A DNA stretch of 64,000 nt from Suttonella sp. R2A3 (GTDB lineage Bacteria > Pseudomonadota > Gammaproteobacteria > Cardiobacteriales > Cardiobacteriaceae), in contig NZ_CP090975.1 of NCBI RefSeq assembly GCF_021513215.1, positions 365,501 to 429,500 of the forward strand, in the 5' to 3' direction. A program made the position numbers and the translations under genes. The notes under the pieces are model-generated. The model worked only from the letters and a program-made list of their open reading frames with translations, did no database searches and had not been told where the DNA came from. Below are positions 19,381 to 29,300 of the stretch, piece after piece. How positions within the stretch are numbered: the first letter of the stretch is position 1; each line of letters starts with the position of its first letter.

Positions 19381-20659
19381 ACAACCCGTCCAATACGCCA
19401 ATCAAGGCGTCCGTCAAATCGGTTAATTGTGCTGCGCTGATGACAAAAGGTGGCATCAAATACACCAATCGACCAAAAGGCCGTACCCAAATTCCTGCCG
19501 CAACCAGGCGTGGCACAATGTGCGCCATATTCACAGCATCATGCAATTCGATCACCCCAATCGCGCCGAGCACGCGAACATCGGCGATATAATCGCGTGT
19601 TCGTAAAGGCAATAAGGTGTCGTTAAAATGTGCGGCAATTGTCTGAACCTGTGCTTGCCAAGTTCCTTGTTGTAATAACTGTAGTGAAGCATCGGCTGTC
19701 GCACACGCCAGTGGGTTAGCCATAAAAGTGGGACCATGCATCAACACGCCAGGATCTCCAGAAGCAATCGTGTGCGCAACCTCGGTTGTACACAGTGTTG
19801 CCGCAAAACTGATATACCCACCGGTCAACGCCTTACCCAGACACATAATATCTGGTGTAATATCAGCATGATTTACCGCAAACCATTGTCCTGTCCGGCC
19901 AAATCCGGTGGCGATTTCATCAGCCACAAGTAGGACGCCGTAGGCCTTGCAGCAAGTAGCAAGGTGGCGTAGATAATCGGGATGATAAAACCACATTCCT
20001 CCCGCACCTTGAACAATGGGTTCAAGAATAAAAGCGGCAATACGCTCGCCGTGTGCGACAAAAAAATCATTTAACGCATTTTTGTCTTCATCACAACACT
20101 GCGCATCATCAAAACGCGAGCGCGGGCGTGGCAAAAAATGTTGTGTCATCAAGCGATCATGATAGAGATGATGCATGCCTGTTTGTGGATCACAGACAGA
20201 CATGGGGTGCCAGGTATCACCGTGATATCCTCCCAGAATCGTTGCACATTGCCGCCGTTGCGTCTCACCTCGCGCATGCTGATATTGCAAGGCCATTTTC
20301 ATCGCCACTTCTACCGCGACCGAGCCCGAATCACAATAAAACACATGCGCCAAAGATGAGGGCACAATTGATAAAAGACGCTGCGACAAACGCACTGCCG
20401 GTTCATGGGTTAAACCACCAAACATCACGTGCGCGAAACGTTCGATTTGTGCACACATAGCGGCATTAATATCAGGATGCTGATAGCCGTGAATCACCGA
20501 CCACCAGCTCGACATTCCATCAATTAATTGCCTGCCATCCGCCAAATCTAAAATCACCCCTTTCGCTGCAGTCACTTCATAGGGTGGCAAAGCAGGGGTT
20601 GGGGAGCTGTAAGGATGCCAGATGTGTGCCTGATCAAAGACCTGTAACGGTGTACTCAT
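19373..20659 (-). CDS. bioA: Adenosylmethionine--8-amino-7-oxononanoate aminotransferase
   Basis: PLP-dependent transaminase using SAM as amino donor to make 7,8-diaminopelargonate. The 428-residue product matches class III aminotransferases: IWHPYSS near the N-terminus, DGMSSWWSVIHGYQHP, YCDSGSVAVEVAMKMALQY, GGYHGDTWHPMSV, EPIVQGAGGM, LLVADEIATGFGRTG and the PLP Lys in CLGKALTGGY. First gene of bioA-bioF-bioG-bioC-bioD. There is no classical ribosome-binding site before the ATG at 20659, and a 16 bp perfect palindrome lies 12 bp upstream. Confidence 0.96.
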   Translation of the reverse strand: MSTPLQVFDQAHIWHPYSSPTPALPPYEVTAAKGVILDLADGRQLIDGMSSWWSVIHGYQHPDINAAMCAQIERFAHVMFGGLTHEPAVRLSQRLLSIVPSSLAHVFYCDSGSVAVEVAMKMALQYQHARGETQRRQCATILGGYHGDTWHPMSVCDPQTGMHHLYHDRLMTQHFLPRPRSRFDDAQCCDEDKNALNDFFVAHGERIAAFILEPIVQGAGGMWFYHPDYLRHLATCCKAYGVLLVADEIATGFGRTGQWFAVNHADITPDIMCLGKALTGGYISFAATLCTTEVAHTIASGDPGVLMHGPTFMANPLACATADASLQLLQQGTWQAQVQTIAAHFNDTLLPLRTRDYIADVRVLGAIGVIELHDAVNMAHIVPRLVAAGIWVRPFGRLVYLMPPFVISAAQLTDLTDALIGVLDGLYA

Positions 20660-20670
20660 AAAATGGCGAA

Positions 20671-20686
20671 TAAAATGGCCATTTTA
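20671..20686 (-). promoter_or_regulatory. Palindrome upstream of bioA, candidate operator
   Basis: TAAAATGGCCATTTTA is a perfect 16 bp dyad, flanked by inverted TGGCG/CGCCA arms. On the minus strand it contains a -10-like TAAAAT. It sits 12-27 bp before the bioA ATG, where a bound repressor, or a hairpin in the leader, could control the biotin operon. It does not match the classic BirA operator. Confidence 0.4.
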
Positions 20687-20790
20687 ACAACGCCAAAAAT
20701 TCTTGCAGCAAAACTTGTTAACCCCGCAATTGATTTAGCTTTTTATGTTGACCAAACCTCTCATACAAGCAAAAATACGTGCATACTTAA

Positions 20791-22788
20791 CTATTGCATG
20801 AACACCTGTGCTTGAAGATTTTTGATTTCATCACGTAAGGCAGCAGCTTGTTCAAATTCCAAATTCTGTGCGTGTTCGAGCATGGTTTTTTCCAACTGAC
20901 GAATGCGTTTATCGGCCTCTGCGGGGGTGAGTATTTCTGAGGTCTTACCTTGCTTTGCCTTATGTGCTTTACTCGCCTTGACCGCCACATGCGCACCTTC
21001 CATCACATCTTGAACCTGTTTGCGAATCGTGGTTGGTGTAATCCCGTGCGCTTCATTATGCGCAATCTGTTTATCACGACGACGCGCGGTTTCTTCCATT
21101 GCTTTAGCCATCGATTTAGTGATTTTATCGGCATAAAGAATTGCCATACCTTTGGCGTTACGCGCCGCTCGACCAATCGTTTGAATCAACGCGCGTTCAC
21201 CACGCAAAAACCCTTCTTTATCGGCATCAAATATCGCGACCAGGGATACTTCCGGCATGTCTAGGCCTTCACGCAACAAGTTAATCCCCACCAACACATC
21301 AAATTCACCCAAACGTAAATCACGGATGATTTCCATGCGCTCAACGGTATTCACATCAGAGTGGATATAGCGCACACGCACGTCATGTTCGAGCAGATAA
21401 TCGGTTAAATCTTCGGCCATTTTTTTGGTCAATGTGGTGATCAGCACCCGTTCATCGATCGCTGCTCGGTTACGAATTTCACCCAGTACGTCCTCAACCT
21501 GACGATCAACCGGACGAATCTCGACCTGCGGATCCAGTAAGCCGGTAGGACGCACCACTTGCTCGACAATTTGTCCTGAATGTTCTTGTTCGTAATCCCC
21601 GGGGGTGGCGGAAATATAAATCGTTTGTGGCGCAATGGTTTCAAACTCTTCGAAACGCAACGGACGATTATCGAGCGCTGAAGGCAGGCGAAACCCATAA
21701 TCAACTAAGGTTTCTTTGCGTGAACGGTCACCACGATACATGCCATTGAGCTGTGGCACCGTCACATGGCTTTCATCAAGCATCAAAATGGCATCCGCTG
21801 GCAAATAATCGTGCAGTGTGGGTGGCGGTTCACCGGCGTTGCGTCCAGACAAATACCGCGAGTAGTTTTCAATGCCTGAACAATAGCCAAGCTCGAGCAT
21901 CATTTCCAGATCAAACTGGGTCCGCTGTTGCAGGCGCTGCGCTTCAACCAGTTTATTGCTTGCATTTAGCGCTGCCAGGCGATCACGCAATTCAGCTTTA
22001 ATCGACTCCGCCGCCTCGACAATCGTGCCGCGTGGGGTCGCATAGTGTGTTTTCGGGTAAATGGTTACGCGTGGAATTTGCTCGAGCAATTCACCAGTCA
22101 GTGGATCAAAATAACGAATCGATTCCACTTCATTATCAAAAAGCTCAACCCGCAACGCATACCAATCAGACTCCGCCGGCATAATGTCAATCACATCACC
22201 ACGTACACGAAAGGTCCCACGTAACAGTTGATGGTCATTACGCGTGTATTGCAGCTCTGCCAGGCGTGAGAGCATCGCGCGTTGATCAATATGGGTGCCA
22301 CGATTAATATGCAACACCATCTTCATATACAGCTTGGGATCGCCCAAACCGTAAATCGACGACACGCTGGCGACGATGATCGTATCGCGACGTTCCAGGA
22401 TCGCTTTAGTTGCTGATAAGCGCATCTGTTCGATGTGTTCGTTAATCGAGGCATCTTTTTCAATAAAGGTATCGGAGGCCGGAACGTACGCTTCTGGCTG
22501 ATAATAATCATAGTAGGAAACAAAATATTCCACTGCGTTATGCGGGAAGAACGCGCGCATTTCGCCATAAAGTTGCGCAGCCAGCGTTTTATTCGGTGCC
22601 ATAATTAACGCTGGACGCTGCACCTCGGCGATAATATTGGCCATGGTGTAGGTTTTGCCAGAACCGGTTACCCCGAGCAACGTTTGTTTGGCGAGTCCGT
22701 CTTCTAAGCCTTCAACCAGTTGCTTAATCGCCTGTGGTTGGTCGCCAGCTGGCTGATAATCAGCAACTAACTTAAAACGCTCACTCAT
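20791..22788 (-). CDS. uvrB: Excinuclease ABC subunit B
   Basis: Damage-verifying helicase-like subunit of nucleotide excision repair; loads onto DNA with UvrA and recruits UvrC. The 665-residue product has Walker [11 protein letters not shown] (near 40), the beta-hairpin [16 protein letters not shown] in [19 protein letters not shown] and TIGRAARN (helicase motif VI). The C-terminal UVR domain [26 protein letters not shown] binds UvrC. The start [18 protein letters not shown] (22788) is chosen by alignment and the purine-rich GGGGGG just upstream. A gap with DnaA boxes lies upstream. I did not find a canonical CTGT-N8-ACAG LexA site. Confidence 0.97.
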   Translation of the reverse strand: MSERFKLVADYQPAGDQPQAIKQLVEGLEDGLAKQTLLGVTGSGKTYTMANIIAEVQRPALIMAPNKTLAAQLYGEMRAFFPHNAVEYFVSYYDYYQPEAYVPASDTFIEKDASINEHIEQMRLSATKAILERRDTIIVASVSSIYGLGDPKLYMKMVLHINRGTHIDQRAMLSRLAELQYTRNDHQLLRGTFRVRGDVIDIMPAESDWYALRVELFDNEVESIRYFDPLTGELLEQIPRVTIYPKTHYATPRGTIVEAAESIKAELRDRLAALNASNKLVEAQRLQQRTQFDLEMMLELGYCSGIENYSRYLSGRNAGEPPPTLHDYLPADAILMLDESHVTVPQLNGMYRGDRSRKETLVDYGFRLPSALDNRPLRFEEFETIAPQTIYISATPGDYEQEHSGQIVEQVVRPTGLLDPQVEIRPVDRQVEDVLGEIRNRAAIDERVLITTLTKKMAEDLTDYLLEHDVRVRYIHSDVNTVERMEIIRDLRLGEFDVLVGINLLREGLDMPEVSLVAIFDADKEGFLRGERALIQTIGRAARNAKGMAILYADKITKSMAKAMEETARRRDKQIAHNEAHGITPTTIRKQVQDVMEGAHVAVKASKAHKAKQGKTSEILTPAEADKRIRQLEKTMLEHAQNLEFEQAAALRDEIKNLQAQVFMQ

Positions 22789-22881
22789 TAGCCCCCCACT
22801 TTGCGCAAAAAATCTATTGTCGCATAGCCGGTACAGGCAATACAGTCTGATCATGATGTACTCGACATATTTTGGCAACAT

Positions 22882-22904
22882 TTATCCGCAAAATCTGTGG
22901 ATAA
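22882..22904. promoter_or_regulatory. Pair of DnaA boxes, one near-consensus and one perfect, upstream of uvrB
   Basis: TTATCCGCA at 22882-22890 differs from the consensus TTATCCACA by one base. TGTGGATAA at 22896-22904 is the perfect consensus on the other strand. They face each other with 5 bp between, about 95-115 bp before the uvrB start. From memory, E. coli uvrB also has a DnaA box in its upstream control region. Confidence 0.55.
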
Positions 22905-23241
22905 CCTTGGGTAAAAATCATTAATCGCCACTAGACAGCGTGTGCAGGAGTGATGCTCAAAAATTAAGCACCTCATGAGATTAAAAAAATACCATAATAT
23001 TTTGTCTGATTATCTACTCGAACTATAAAATAAATAGCATGATTAGTGATTACTCAACAATAAGGCATTAACCCCTTGTTTTTATTGTATTTGATGTAAG
23101 CCATTGTTTATCAGGTAGTTATCTTATGTTGCTGAAATCAAAGCATTATGGACAAAAAGTTAGAAAAAATTCTGTCGATTCTTTAGACCGTTCATAATGA
23201 TAAACGCCCCATAAATGCCTTGCCTGCACCGCAAAAGCCCT

Positions 23242-23250
23242 TGTGGATAA
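23242..23250 (-). promoter_or_regulatory. Perfect DnaA box upstream of dinB
   Basis: TGTGGATAA (the complement of TTATCCACA) lies 22 bp before the dinB start and about 10 bp upstream of a -10-like TAAAAT (23261-23266). DnaA bound here would overlap the dinB promoter. Confidence 0.5.
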
Positions 23251-23272
23251 CTATTACTGATAAAATAGGGGC

Positions 23273-24328
23273 ATGCGCAAAATCATTCACATCGATATGG
23301 ACGCTTTTTTTGCCTCTGTCGAACAATTAGATACCCCACAATACCGTGGCCGGCCATTAGTGGTTGGTGGCTTGCCGAACACGCGTGGGGTTATCGCTGC
23401 GGCAAGTTATGAAGCGAGGCGTTTTGGTATTCATTCAGCGATGTCGAGTGCTGAGGCGCAACGTCGTTGCGCCGATTTGATCTTTGTTCGACCTCGTTTT
23501 GCGCGCTACCGTGCACTCAGTCAAGAAATTCGTGAGTTGATGCTTGCCATCACCCCGCACGTTGAACCTTTATCACTCGATGAGGCGTATTTAGAGGTCA
23601 CCGATTGTACGCTTTTCCAAGGCTCAGCCACGCGTATTGCCAATCACTTACGCAGACAAATTTTTGAGCAAACAGGCCTAACCGCTTCTGCCGGTGTTTC
23701 GTTTAATAAAATGCTCGCTAAAATTGCCTCTGATCTTAACAAACCCAACGGGATTGCTGTGATTACGCCACAGGAAGCGGATGCGTTTATCGCCAGCTTA
23801 CCGATTGGCCGTTTTCATGGTATAGGCAAAGCCACCGCTGCGCATATGGCGCGGCTAAACATTCACACTGGCGCCGATTTACGCGCTGCTGACCCAAAGA
23901 TGTTGGTTAAAGAGTTTGGTAAGCGAGGGGCGTTTTATGCCGCGATTGCTCATGGTGAAGATCACCGAGAAGTCAGTGCCAAGCGTGAACATAAATCAGT
24001 GGGCAGCGAAACGACTTTTGCCCGCAATTTGACCCAGCGTGAAGATATTTTCACCGCCCTACTGACACAAAACGAACAGGCATTTAGCGATTTAGCCCGC
24101 CATAACCTGATGGCCCATTGTGTGACGATTAAAATCAAATATCATGATTTTAGCCAGATTACGCGCAGTAAAACGCTGAGTTCAACGTTTCACTGCGCCT
24201 CTGACAGCCATTATTGGCTCGATCGACTGCTTGATGACGTGCCGCTCGATAAACCCATTCGCTTGGTCGGCGTAACTTTTAGCCGCTTGACTGCCAAGCA
24301 GCCGAACAAACAAATGAGCTTGTGGTAG
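23273..24328 (+). CDS. dinB: DNA polymerase IV
   Basis: Y-family translesion polymerase. The 351-residue product has metal ligand Asp8 in IHIDMDAFFASVE and catalytic Asp103-Glu104 in SLDEAYLEV. The steric-gate region MDAFFASVE, SAGVSFNKMLAKIASDLNKPNG and the helix-hairpin-helix GIGKATAAHMARL are all present, followed by the little-finger domain. The C-terminus ends QMSLW (347-351), a sliding-clamp-binding motif as in other DinB proteins. AGGGG precedes the ATG. It is divergent from uvrB and converges with gcvP, with 3 bp between stops. Confidence 0.97.
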   Translation: MRKIIHIDMDAFFASVEQLDTPQYRGRPLVVGGLPNTRGVIAAASYEARRFGIHSAMSSAEAQRRCADLIFVRPRFARYRALSQEIRELMLAITPHVEPLSLDEAYLEVTDCTLFQGSATRIANHLRRQIFEQTGLTASAGVSFNKMLAKIASDLNKPNGIAVITPQEADAFIASLPIGRFHGIGKATAAHMARLNIHTGADLRAADPKMLVKEFGKRGAFYAAIAHGEDHREVSAKREHKSVGSETTFARNLTQREDIFTALLTQNEQAFSDLARHNLMAHCVTIKIKYHDFSQITRSKTLSSTFHCASDSHYWLDRLLDDVPLDKPIRLVGVTFSRLTAKQPNKQMSLW

Positions 24329-24331
24329 ACC

Positions 24332-27163
24332 TTATTGGTAACTTTCAATCGATGGACAGCTACACTGTAAATTACGATCACCCCAGGCATTATCAACCCG
24401 ATTCACCGGGGTGAAATATTTCGCTGGATTCATCCCTTCAAGCGGGAAAATTGCCGTTTTACGGTCATAAGCACGATCCCAATCCCCGGTAATATCGGCC
24501 AAGGTATGCGGTGCATGAACCAAAGGATTATCATCTTGTGGCCATACGCCATCAGCGACATTTTGGATCTCACCACGAATAGCAAGCATCGCCGCACAAA
24601 AACGATCCAATTCTGCGAGTGATTCACTTTCAGTCGGCTCGATCATCAGCGTACCCGGCACAGGGAATGACATCGTTGGCGCATGGAAGCCGAAGTCCAT
24701 CAAACGCTTGGCGATATCATCAACGCTGATGCCTTGATGGTCTTTAAATGGACGTACATCAATAATGCATTCATGAGCGACATGACCTTGCTCATCGGTG
24801 TAGAGCACATCAAAGCCTTCACGGAGGCGCAAAGCGATGTAGTTAGCGTTGAGCAAAGCAACTGCTGAAGCTTTTTTCAGCCCTTTGCTGCCCATCATAC
24901 GCATGTACATCCAAGGGATTACGCACACCAAGGCACTCCCCCAAGGCGCAGCACTGACCACCTTACCGTGGCGCTCGCCAACATCAACCTGACCGTGACC
25001 GGGTAAAAATGGCGCAAGGTGCTCACCGACACCAATCGGACCCACCCCAGGGCCACCACCACCATGTGGAATGGCAAAGGTTTTATGTAAATTCAAATGC
25101 GATACATCACCACCAAAGCCACCTGGAGACGCCAGCCCTAATAGCGCATTAAAGTTGGCGCCATCGATATACACTTGCCCGCCAGCGTCATGCACCAATT
25201 GACATACCTCCCGCACGTGATGTTCAAACACACCGTGGGTTGATGGGTAGGTAATCATGATCGCGGCAAGTTTGTCACGATGGGTGTCAAGCTTGGCCTT
25301 AAGGTCTTCGATATCGATATTGCCATCGCTATCACAAGCAACAATCACCACCGACATACCCGCTAAAGCCGCTGACGCCGGATTTGTTCCATGCGCTGAC
25401 GAAGGGATCAAACAGACATCGCGATGGGCTTCCCCGCGGCTTTCATGGTAGGCCAAAATCGCCAGCAAACCTGCATATTCACCACTGGCACCCGAATTCG
25501 GCTGTAAAGAAATCGCATGATAGCCTGTGGCTTTTGCGAGCATCGTTTCAAGATCAGAAAAGAGCTCACGATAACCAACCGTTTGCTCGGCAGGCGCAAA
25601 CGGATGAATATCGCTAAAATTTGGCCAACTGACTGGCACCATCTCACTCGCCGCATTGAGTTTCATGGTGCATGAGCCTAATGGAATCATTGCACGGTCA
25701 AGCGCCAAGTCATAATCCGACAAACGACGCAAATAACGCATCATTTCTGTTTCACTGCGATGGCGCGCAAATACCGGATGGGTTAAAAACCCACTTTGGC
25801 GCACTAATGCCTGTGGTAAAGCGTTGCCGCTTTCCGCTAATGTCGCTAAAGAACGGTTACTAATAATCGACACCAACGCTTCAACTTCCGCCTCATCGCT
25901 ACGCTCATCTAAAGACAGGCCGATACGACGCTCATCAATACGGCGTAAATTAAACTGTAATGTCTGTGCACGCTCAATCACCGCATCAGCTTCTGCCTGA
26001 TTGGCACAAGTAAAACTTAATGTGTCAAAAAACGCTTCGTGATCAACATTCACACCTTGGTCACGAAGGGTCGCTGCTAAACGAGTGGTTAACCCATGCA
26101 CGCGTTGGGCAATCGCTTTCAAACCCTCTGCGCCGTGATAAACCGCATAACACCCAGCCATAATCGCCAGCAATGCCTGTGCGGTACAAATATTACTGGT
26201 CGCTTTTTCACGACGAATATGCTGCTCACGCGTTTGCAAGGCCAAACGATACGCTGGCTTTCCATGGCTATCAATCGATACCCCAACAATTCGCCCCGGC
26301 ATCGTACGCTTATACGCTTCACGGGTCGCCATAAACGCCGCATGTGGGCCACCAAAGCCAAGCGGCACACCAAAGCGTTGTGAATTACCAATCACGATAT
26401 CCGCACCCCATTCACCCGGTGGGCTTAATAAGGTTAACGCCAGTAAATCAGTCGCTACTGCTACAACCGCTTTTTGTGCGTGTGCTTGTTCGACCAGCGC
26501 TTGCCAATCAACAATGCGTCCATCACTATTCGGATACTGCACCAGCACCCCAAAAAATCCGTCTTCTGGTAGGCCATTAACGCAGTCATGAACCCGCACC
26601 TCAATACCTAAGAATCCAGCACGCGTTTCGACAACCGCTAAGGTTTGTGGGTGCACACCTCGATCGACGATAAACACGTCCGATTTAGCTTTACTTTGTC
26701 TTTTTGCCAGCGTCATCGCCTCAGCGGCGGCTGTTGCTTCATCAAGCAACGAAGCGTTAGCAATATCCATACCGGTTAAATCGCTAACCATGGTTTGGAA
26801 ATTCAGCAGCGCTTCTAGGCGCCCTTGAGAAATTTCTGGTTGATAAGGGGTGTATGAGGTATACCATGCCGGGTTTTCGAGCACATTGCGCGCAATCACA
26901 TTCGGTACATGGCAGTTGTAATAACCTTGACCAATTAACGAACGAAACACCTGATTTTTATCTGCCATCATTTTCAGTCGTTCAAGCGCAGCTTCCTCAC
27001 TCATCGCTCTGCCGATATCAAGTGCTTGTTGACGACGAATATCATTAGGCACGAGTTGGTCAACAAATGCGTCTAATGAAGCAAAACCCAGTTGGTCGAG
27101 CATCTTTTGCTCATCTTCTGGAGAAGGCCCAATATGGCGTGTAACAAAAGGTGAATCATTCAT
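24332..27163 (-). CDS. gcvP: Glycine dehydrogenase (decarboxylating), P protein
   Basis: PLP-dependent P protein of the glycine cleavage system; decarboxylates glycine and passes aminomethyl to the lipoyl arm of GcvH. A single 943-residue chain, so the homodimeric type with fused halves. It starts [17 protein letters not shown]; the first half includes [22 protein letters not shown]. The second half has [28 protein letters not shown], the PLP lysine in [18 protein letters not shown] and [13 protein letters not shown]. Full length. It lies downstream of gcvH with a terminator-like hairpin between; gcvT is not in this window. Confidence 0.97.
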   Translation of the reverse strand: MNDSPFVTRHIGPSPEDEQKMLDQLGFASLDAFVDQLVPNDIRRQQALDIGRAMSEEAALERLKMMADKNQVFRSLIGQGYYNCHVPNVIARNVLENPAWYTSYTPYQPEISQGRLEALLNFQTMVSDLTGMDIANASLLDEATAAAEAMTLAKRQSKAKSDVFIVDRGVHPQTLAVVETRAGFLGIEVRVHDCVNGLPEDGFFGVLVQYPNSDGRIVDWQALVEQAHAQKAVVAVATDLLALTLLSPPGEWGADIVIGNSQRFGVPLGFGGPHAAFMATREAYKRTMPGRIVGVSIDSHGKPAYRLALQTREQHIRREKATSNICTAQALLAIMAGCYAVYHGAEGLKAIAQRVHGLTTRLAATLRDQGVNVDHEAFFDTLSFTCANQAEADAVIERAQTLQFNLRRIDERRIGLSLDERSDEAEVEALVSIISNRSLATLAESGNALPQALVRQSGFLTHPVFARHRSETEMMRYLRRLSDYDLALDRAMIPLGSCTMKLNAASEMVPVSWPNFSDIHPFAPAEQTVGYRELFSDLETMLAKATGYHAISLQPNSGASGEYAGLLAILAYHESRGEAHRDVCLIPSSAHGTNPASAALAGMSVVIVACDSDGNIDIEDLKAKLDTHRDKLAAIMITYPSTHGVFEHHVREVCQLVHDAGGQVYIDGANFNALLGLASPGGFGGDVSHLNLHKTFAIPHGGGGPGVGPIGVGEHLAPFLPGHGQVDVGERHGKVVSAAPWGSALVCVIPWMYMRMMGSKGLKKASAVALLNANYIALRLREGFDVLYTDEQGHVAHECIIDVRPFKDHQGISVDDIAKRLMDFGFHAPTMSFPVPGTLMIEPTESESLAELDRFCAAMLAIRGEIQNVADGVWPQDDNPLVHAPHTLADITGDWDRAYDRKTAIFPLEGMNPAKYFTPVNRVDNAWGDRNLQCSCPSIESYQ

Positions 27164-27192
27164 GAAGTTAGTTCCCTAAAATAGTAATCATG

Positions 27193-27221
27193 AAAAAGAG
27201 CCGCACAATATGCAGCTCTTT
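27193..27221 (-). terminator. Terminator-like hairpin between gcvH and gcvP
   Basis: Minus-strand stem AAAGAGC/GCTCTTT with a 13-base loop region, running into T5. It lies within the 85 bp gap between the gcvH stop and the gcvP start. It would reduce P protein relative to H protein, or mark separate transcripts. Confidence 0.6.
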
Positions 27222-27248
27222 ACGCATGGTTTGTTAAATACTAATGCA

Positions 27249-27611
27249 TTAAGCAATAAAGGCTTGATAGCCGTCTTCATCCATCAAATCATCCAATTCT
27301 GACTCATTGGACAACTTGATTTTATAAACCCAACCATCGTCTTCAGCACTGCTGTTGACCGTGCCTGGCTCATCAATCAACACTTCGTTGACTTCGATCA
27401 CTTCGCCACTAACCGGGCTATTAACTTCACCAGCGGCTTTAACCGATTCGATCACCGCCACTTCATCGCCAGCAGCGATTTCAGCGCCAACTTCTGGCAG
27501 TTCAACAAATACAATATCGCCTAATTCTGATTGTGCATGATCGGTAATGCCGACTGTGCCGACGCCATCAACGATCTCAACCCACTCATGATCTTTGCTA
27601 AATTTTTTCAT
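27249..27611 (-). CDS. gcvH: Glycine cleavage system H protein
   Basis: Lipoyl carrier of the glycine cleavage system. The 120-residue product starts MKKFSKDHEWVEI, has the lipoylated Lys in the family motif ESVKAAGEVNSPVSGEV (near residue 63) and ends in an acidic helix and DEDGYQAFIA. The ATG at 27611 follows AGGAGA; a longer reading with nine extra residues has no similarity to the family. No gcvT is adjacent and I saw no glycine riboswitch in the 170 bp upstream. Confidence 0.96.
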   Translation of the reverse strand: MKKFSKDHEWVEIVDGVGTVGITDHAQSELGDIVFVELPEVGAEIAAGDEVAVIESVKAAGEVNSPVSGEVIEVNEVLIDEPGTVNSSAEDDGWVYKIKLSNESELDDLMDEDGYQAFIA

Positions 27612-27724
27612 TATCTCTCCTAAAGCTGTTCTCACCAATGAAACAACTGACTATCTTATCACTGTGTCAGCGATTGTGCACCGCTTCTAAGTACGAACAA
27701 GAAGCGCAAAAATCACCAACTTAA

Positions 27725-27756
27725 TAAAAAATGCCACCTACAACCGCAGGCGGCAT
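27725..27756 (-). terminator. Rho-independent terminator of the amino acid ABC operon
   Basis: Minus strand: ATGCCGCCT, eight-base loop, AGGTGGCAT (one G-U pair), then a T run. It lies 25 bp past the stop of the last gene of the five-gene transporter operon. Confidence 0.85.
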
Positions 27757-27781
27757 CATGTGCTTGATCAGCACAAATCGC

Positions 27782-28552
27782 TTAATAAATATCTTCCGAG
27801 AAATATTGGTCGTTAATCGTTTGATAAACGCCGCTATCGCGGATATCTAAAATCGCTTGGTTAAACGCTTCGCGCAAACCGTCATCACCTTTACGAACCG
27901 CGATACTCACGCCTTCACCATAATACTGGGTATCGTCAAAGGCGGGGGCGGCAAAGTTATAGCCTTCGCCCATCTCGGTATCTAAAAAACCAGTCAACAT
28001 CGCGACTTGATCGGCCAAGGTCATATCAATGCGCCCTGCAACCAAGTCCAGGTTGGCTTCATCTTGTGAGTTATAGCGCTTAATCTCACCCACCACATCA
28101 GCGAGTTCATTGGTTGCGTAGCTATCATGGGTGGTCGCACGCTGCACCCCGAGTACTTTACCCGATAGTGATTCGCTAAGATTATCATCGTTAATCATCC
28201 CAGCTTTATCGCTGCGCAGCACCAAGCGGCCATTACTGTCGTAATATTTCTCGGTGAAATCAACGCTTTTTTTACGCTCTTCGGTGGCGGTCATTGAAGC
28301 AACAATCGCATCAATTTTGCCGGTTTTCAGCGCTGGAATCAGGCCATCCCAACTGATTTGCACCAGTTCACATTCGCGGTTCATCTGCTCACAAAGCGCG
28401 TTGGCGATATCAATATCAAAACCAAACAGTTCGCCTTCGGTATTGACCTCACTAAATGGCGGGTATTCACCTTCAACCCCAATGCGTAAATCATCTGCAG
28501 CGAGTGCAGAACCCAATAACGCCGCTAAAATAGCTAACAATAAGCTTTTCAT
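27782..28552 (-). CDS. Periplasmic amino-acid-binding protein of ABC importer (second, operon-distal copy)
   Basis: HisJ/ArgT-type solute-binding protein, 256 residues, with signal peptide MKSLLLAILAALLGSALA. The mature part has LRIGVEGEYPPFSEV, GFDIDIANALCEQM, WDGLIPALKTGKIDAIVASM, RATTHDSYATNELAD and DQYFSEDIY, typical of the lysine/arginine/ornithine/histidine group. A conserved Cys pair (C54/C61 region, NALCEQMNRECELV) is present as in that group. AAGGAG precedes the ATG, which overlaps the upstream permease stop (ATGA). It is a clear paralogue of the binding protein encoded at 30015-30782. Exact ligand not determinable. Confidence 0.92.
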   Translation of the reverse strand: MKSLLLAILAALLGSALAADDLRIGVEGEYPPFSEVNTEGELFGFDIDIANALCEQMNRECELVQISWDGLIPALKTGKIDAIVASMTATEERKKSVDFTEKYYDSNGRLVLRSDKAGMINDDNLSESLSGKVLGVQRATTHDSYATNELADVVGEIKRYNSQDEANLDLVAGRIDMTLADQVAMLTGFLDTEMGEGYNFAAPAFDDTQYYGEGVSIAVRKGDDGLREAFNQAILDIRDSGVYQTINDQYFSEDIY

Positions 28553-29295
28553 GATAGTCTCCTTATCACTAAATGCTTGCTAAGCGCGCGCTCGACAAGC
28601 TGGAAGATCATCACCACGGTCGTGGTAATCATCAGATACAAAACCCCTGCAGCGATAAACGGTACAAAAGGCTCGTAGTAAATAGCATAGAGGTTACGCG
28701 CCACCCCTGTGATATCCATAATCGTAATCACCGAAGCAATCGCTGAACCATGTAGTAAAAAGATCACTTCATTACCATAAGCTGGCAAGGCACGGCGAAG
28801 CGCGTTGGGTAACACAACCCGTCTTGCTACCAGGCCTTTGCTCATCCCCATCGCCACTGCTGCTTCAATTTCCCCTTTAGGTGCCGTTTCTATCGCCCCG
28901 CGGACAATTTCGGAGGTATACGCTGCGGTATTTAAGGTAAAAGACAGTAACGCCCAAGGCCAGGCCTGGCGCAAAATCGGCCACCAATAATCACTACCGC
29001 GCACCGCCTCAACATCGCCGAGCTGCAAACCAATACCGTAATACACCAGATAAAGCTGCACCAACATTGGGGTCCCGCGAAAAACATAGCTAAATGCCAT
29101 GGGAAAAGCTTTTGCCCACAGCGGCAGTCGTGAGGCGAGAATCATCCCAAAAGGCACAGCGATGATCAAACCTAGCAGCAGGGAAAGTCCAACCAACCAA
29201 AATGTCGTCCAGACACCGCCCATAAACATCTGCCAGTGATCAGCAATGATCACCCAATAATTATTCAAAAACGTTTGCCAACCTTCTTGCCACAT
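28549..29295 (-). CDS. Amino acid ABC transporter permease, HisM-like
   Basis: One of two membrane subunits of the importer. The 248-residue product has five to six hydrophobic segments, YVFRGTPMLVQLYLVYYG near the middle and the EAA loop EIEAAVAMGMSKGLVARRVVLP, which couples to the ATPase. The start at 29295 (MWQEGWQTF) is chosen because GGAGC is suitably placed and it leaves a 5 bp gap after the HisQ-like stop. A reading starting 17 codons upstream would overlap that gene by 46 bp. Confidence 0.9.
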   Translation of the reverse strand: MWQEGWQTFLNNYWVIIADHWQMFMGGVWTTFWLVGLSLLLGLIIAVPFGMILASRLPLWAKAFPMAFSYVFRGTPMLVQLYLVYYGIGLQLGDVEAVRGSDYWWPILRQAWPWALLSFTLNTAAYTSEIVRGAIETAPKGEIEAAVAMGMSKGLVARRVVLPNALRRALPAYGNEVIFLLHGSAIASVITIMDITGVARNLYAIYYEPFVPFIAAGVLYLMITTTVVMIFQLVERALSKHLVIRRLS

Positions 29296-29300
29296 ACTGA

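Larger units (their letters stand above)
22789..23272. other. AT-rich intergenic region between divergent uvrB and dinB
   Basis: The only gap longer than 300 bp (484 bp). It is clearly richer in A+T than its neighbours, especially 22970-23200. It holds two perfect DnaA boxes, one near match and the promoters of both flanking DNA-repair genes. I see no ORF with a ribosome-binding site, no tRNA and no long repeat. It could be a shared regulatory region, a DnaA-titration site or, less likely, a replication origin. Confidence 0.6.

Noticed and set aside
22789-22860. LexA (SOS) box upstream of uvrB
   Set aside because: CTGT and TACAG pieces occur, but no CTGT-N8-ACAG dyad is formed.
27612-27724. 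Glycine riboswitch upstream of gcvH
   Set aside because: The 113 bp between the terminator and gcvH show no paired aptamer-like stems or conserved core that I can recognise.
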